NCBI RefSeq assembly: GCF_031877795.1
Contig: NC_133934.1
Coordinates: forward strand, 106,332,610 to 106,396,609
Direction: 5' to 3'
DNA: 64,000 bases
Source: Strix aluco
Taxonomy: Eukaryota > Chordata > Aves > Strigiformes > Strigidae
Shown: positions 62,357 through 64,000 of the stretch, in pieces
Position numbering within the stretch: the stretch's first letter is position 1
Layout: each line of letters begins with the position of its first letter
Notes under the pieces: model-generated
The model's database searches: none
Seen by the model: the letters and a program-made list of their open reading frames with translations, nothing else
What the model was told of the DNA's origin: nothing
Position numbers and translations under genes: made by a program

Positions 62357-62495
62357 TGAGGGGCGGGTCTGCGGCGGCGGGTAGGCGGAGGGGCTAGCCC
62401 GGCCGTGAGGCCGCTGCGCCGCCGATCCGGCGGCGCAGCGGCCTCACGGCCGGGCCACCCCCCCGCCTACCCGCCGCCGCCAGACCCGCCCCTCA
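62357..62495. repeat. Near-perfect inverted repeat, 68-base arms, 3-base loop
   Basis: Left arm 62357-62424, loop 62425-62427 (ATC), right arm 62428-62495. Aligning the left arm with the reverse complement of the right arm gives 65 of 69 positions matching, 2 substitutions and 2 single-base gaps. The innermost 28 bases and the outermost 15 are perfect. The structure lies inside the CpG island, just upstream of the ETS sites. In single-stranded form it would fold into a very stable GC-rich hairpin. Confidence 0.95.
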
Positions 62496-62541
62496 GGCGG
62501 GGCGGGCGGGGAGGAAGTGGCCCGGGGAGGCCGGAAGCGCC

Positions 62542-62576
62542 GTTGACGAGGGGGTGGCGGAGAGGGGCGCTGGCCG
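62542..62576 (+). other. GPATCH2L: GPATCH2L noncoding first exon (3' end inferred from donor)
   Basis: A strong donor, GGCCG/GTGAGTGG with GT at 62577-62578, sits about 40 bases after the ETS pair. It is the best candidate for the end of a 5' UTR exon. A second donor-like CG/GTGAGG has its GT at 62637-62638 and could be alternative. The exon start is not determinable; the left coordinate is only a guess that transcription begins around the ETS sites. Confidence 0.45.
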
Positions 62577-63481
62577 GTGAGTGGGGTAGGGGTGAGGCCC
62601 GGCGGAGGGTGGCGGGTCCGTGAGGCAGAGGGGGCGGTGAGGCCGGGGGCTTGTGCGACAGAAGCACCGGCTTGTCCTCCGGGGAGGGAGGCGGCGTGGC
62701 GGGGTTGCTGAGGGCGCTCGGGCTAGGAGAGGCGGCCTGCGGCAGCAGGTGCTTTACCGGGATGGGGGTGCGGGTCTTTTTGAGCCCGGTAGGAAGTGGG
62801 GAGAGAAATCCCATGTCTGCAAGGCACGGGTGGGGAGAGGGAGGTGGTGAGGTGAGGGATTTGGCCAGGACTTTGGGGTTGGCACGCTGACAGCCCTGGG
62901 GTGGAAGGGGTTGGTATTTTTTGGCAGTAGGAGTTGGGGCTCGGTCTCGTACACCCTGTTCTAAGGAGCACAGCGTCCCATGCGCCTTGTTTTGCTGTTG
63001 AAGTGATGCTGGTTTGCAAACTACCTGTTTTACTGTCTGTTTTACTCTCAGCTTTGCTGCTTGTCTACTTTTTGGAAGACTCGATCTGTTTGACAAGCAG
63101 GCTAACCCTTCCCTGTGGCTTACTGACACCAGGTAGCGAACTAGTTGCAGGCTCTGATACCTTTAAGATGTGTAATACAGCATGCTGCTTCAACGCAAAA
63201 GATGCAACCTTAAGGCCTTTTCAGACACAGAGCACTTGACCCAACTGCTACAGTAGCGAGATCTCTGCTACGAGGGTTAGAAGAGGGATTTAATCCTTGC
63301 AAAAGGAAGAAGTGAGCATTTGCCCTAGAAGCGACAGTTGTCCTGCATTGGGTTCTCCCAGGCAACTCCAAAGTAAGTGTGTAACTTGGTTAATGTTACA
63401 AAGGCTATAGCATACTGTAGTCTAGTGATGTGTTGGTAGCAGCATTTATGTCTGGTGGTAATTGTTTGTTGTCATTTTTAG
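62577..63481 (+). other. GPATCH2L: GPATCH2L first intron
   Basis: Runs from the donor at 62577 to the acceptor TTTTTAG at 63475-63481, about 0.9 kb. The 5' part is still inside the CpG island. A 220-codon Pro-rich open frame on the opposite strand (62467-63129) crosses exon 1 and this intron and is attributed to GC bias. Confidence 0.6.
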
Positions 63482-63484
63482 TAA

Positions 63485-64000
<516 letters not shown>

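Larger units (their letters stand above)
62340..62760. promoter_or_regulatory. GPATCH2L: CpG-island promoter of GPATCH2L
   Basis: A very GC-rich, CpG-dense island about 1 kb before the GPATCH2L start codon, with an abrupt change from AT-rich DNA on its left. It has GC boxes (GGGGCGGG at 62360-62367 and a tandem GGCGGGGCGGGCGGGG at 62497-62512). Two ETS/GABP-type sites follow (GGAAGTGG at 62513-62520, CCGGAAGCGCC at 62531-62541). There is no TATA box. This is the standard layout of a housekeeping-type vertebrate promoter, and start sites near the ETS pair would be usual. Confidence 0.85.

Noticed and set aside
62467..63129. 220-codon Pro/Ser-rich frame antisense to GPATCH2L exon 1
   Set aside because: GC-rich islands keep frames open by chance. 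The translation is low-complexity and crosses an exon and an intron of the opposite gene.

Overview
This is vertebrate, almost certainly avian, nuclear DNA. The evidence is intron-split genes with canonical GT/AG splice sites, a long CR1 LINE ending in the CR1-type 3' tail, much older CR1 relics, MIR-like SINE relics, and a solo endogenous-retrovirus LTR of a type common in birds. There are no bacterial-style genes, operons or CRISPR arrays. Almost all open reading frames longer than 60 codons are chance frames in noncoding DNA.

Two protein-coding genes can be supported, both on the + strand. The last four coding exons of IFT43 (intraflagellar transport 43, IFT-A complex) lie at 11501-11573, 12980-13055, 13402-13464 and 14271-14381, followed by a short 3' UTR with poly(A) signals. 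The first 11.5 kb is the upstream intron. At the far end a CpG-island promoter (about 62340-62760) and the first coding exon of GPATCH2L (63494 to the window edge, 169 codons) are present. The rest of GPATCH2L lies beyond the window. The order IFT43 then GPATCH2L on one strand matches human 14q24.3, where TGFB3 lies before and ESRRB after.

The roughly 48 kb between the two genes has no recognisable gene. It holds a degenerate CR1 copy (42580-44925, +), an ancient CR1 relic on the - strand (45985-46920), another ancient CR1 fragment (61490-61900, +), a CR1 3'-end scrap (27810-27883), a solo LTR on the - strand (55122-55719), and a series of non-repetitive AT/TAAT- and GATA-motif-rich blocks. 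Those blocks look like conserved noncoding (enhancer-type) elements. They were called by eye from base composition and motif content, without alignment, so they are candidates only.

The most striking unexplained structure is a near-perfect inverted repeat in the GPATCH2L promoter: 68-base arms with a 3-base loop at 62357-62495. I count 65 of 69 aligned positions matching, with an unbroken 28-base inner stem. It is either a real cruciform/hairpin-forming promoter element or an assembly or fold-back artefact. No undescribed protein system was found.
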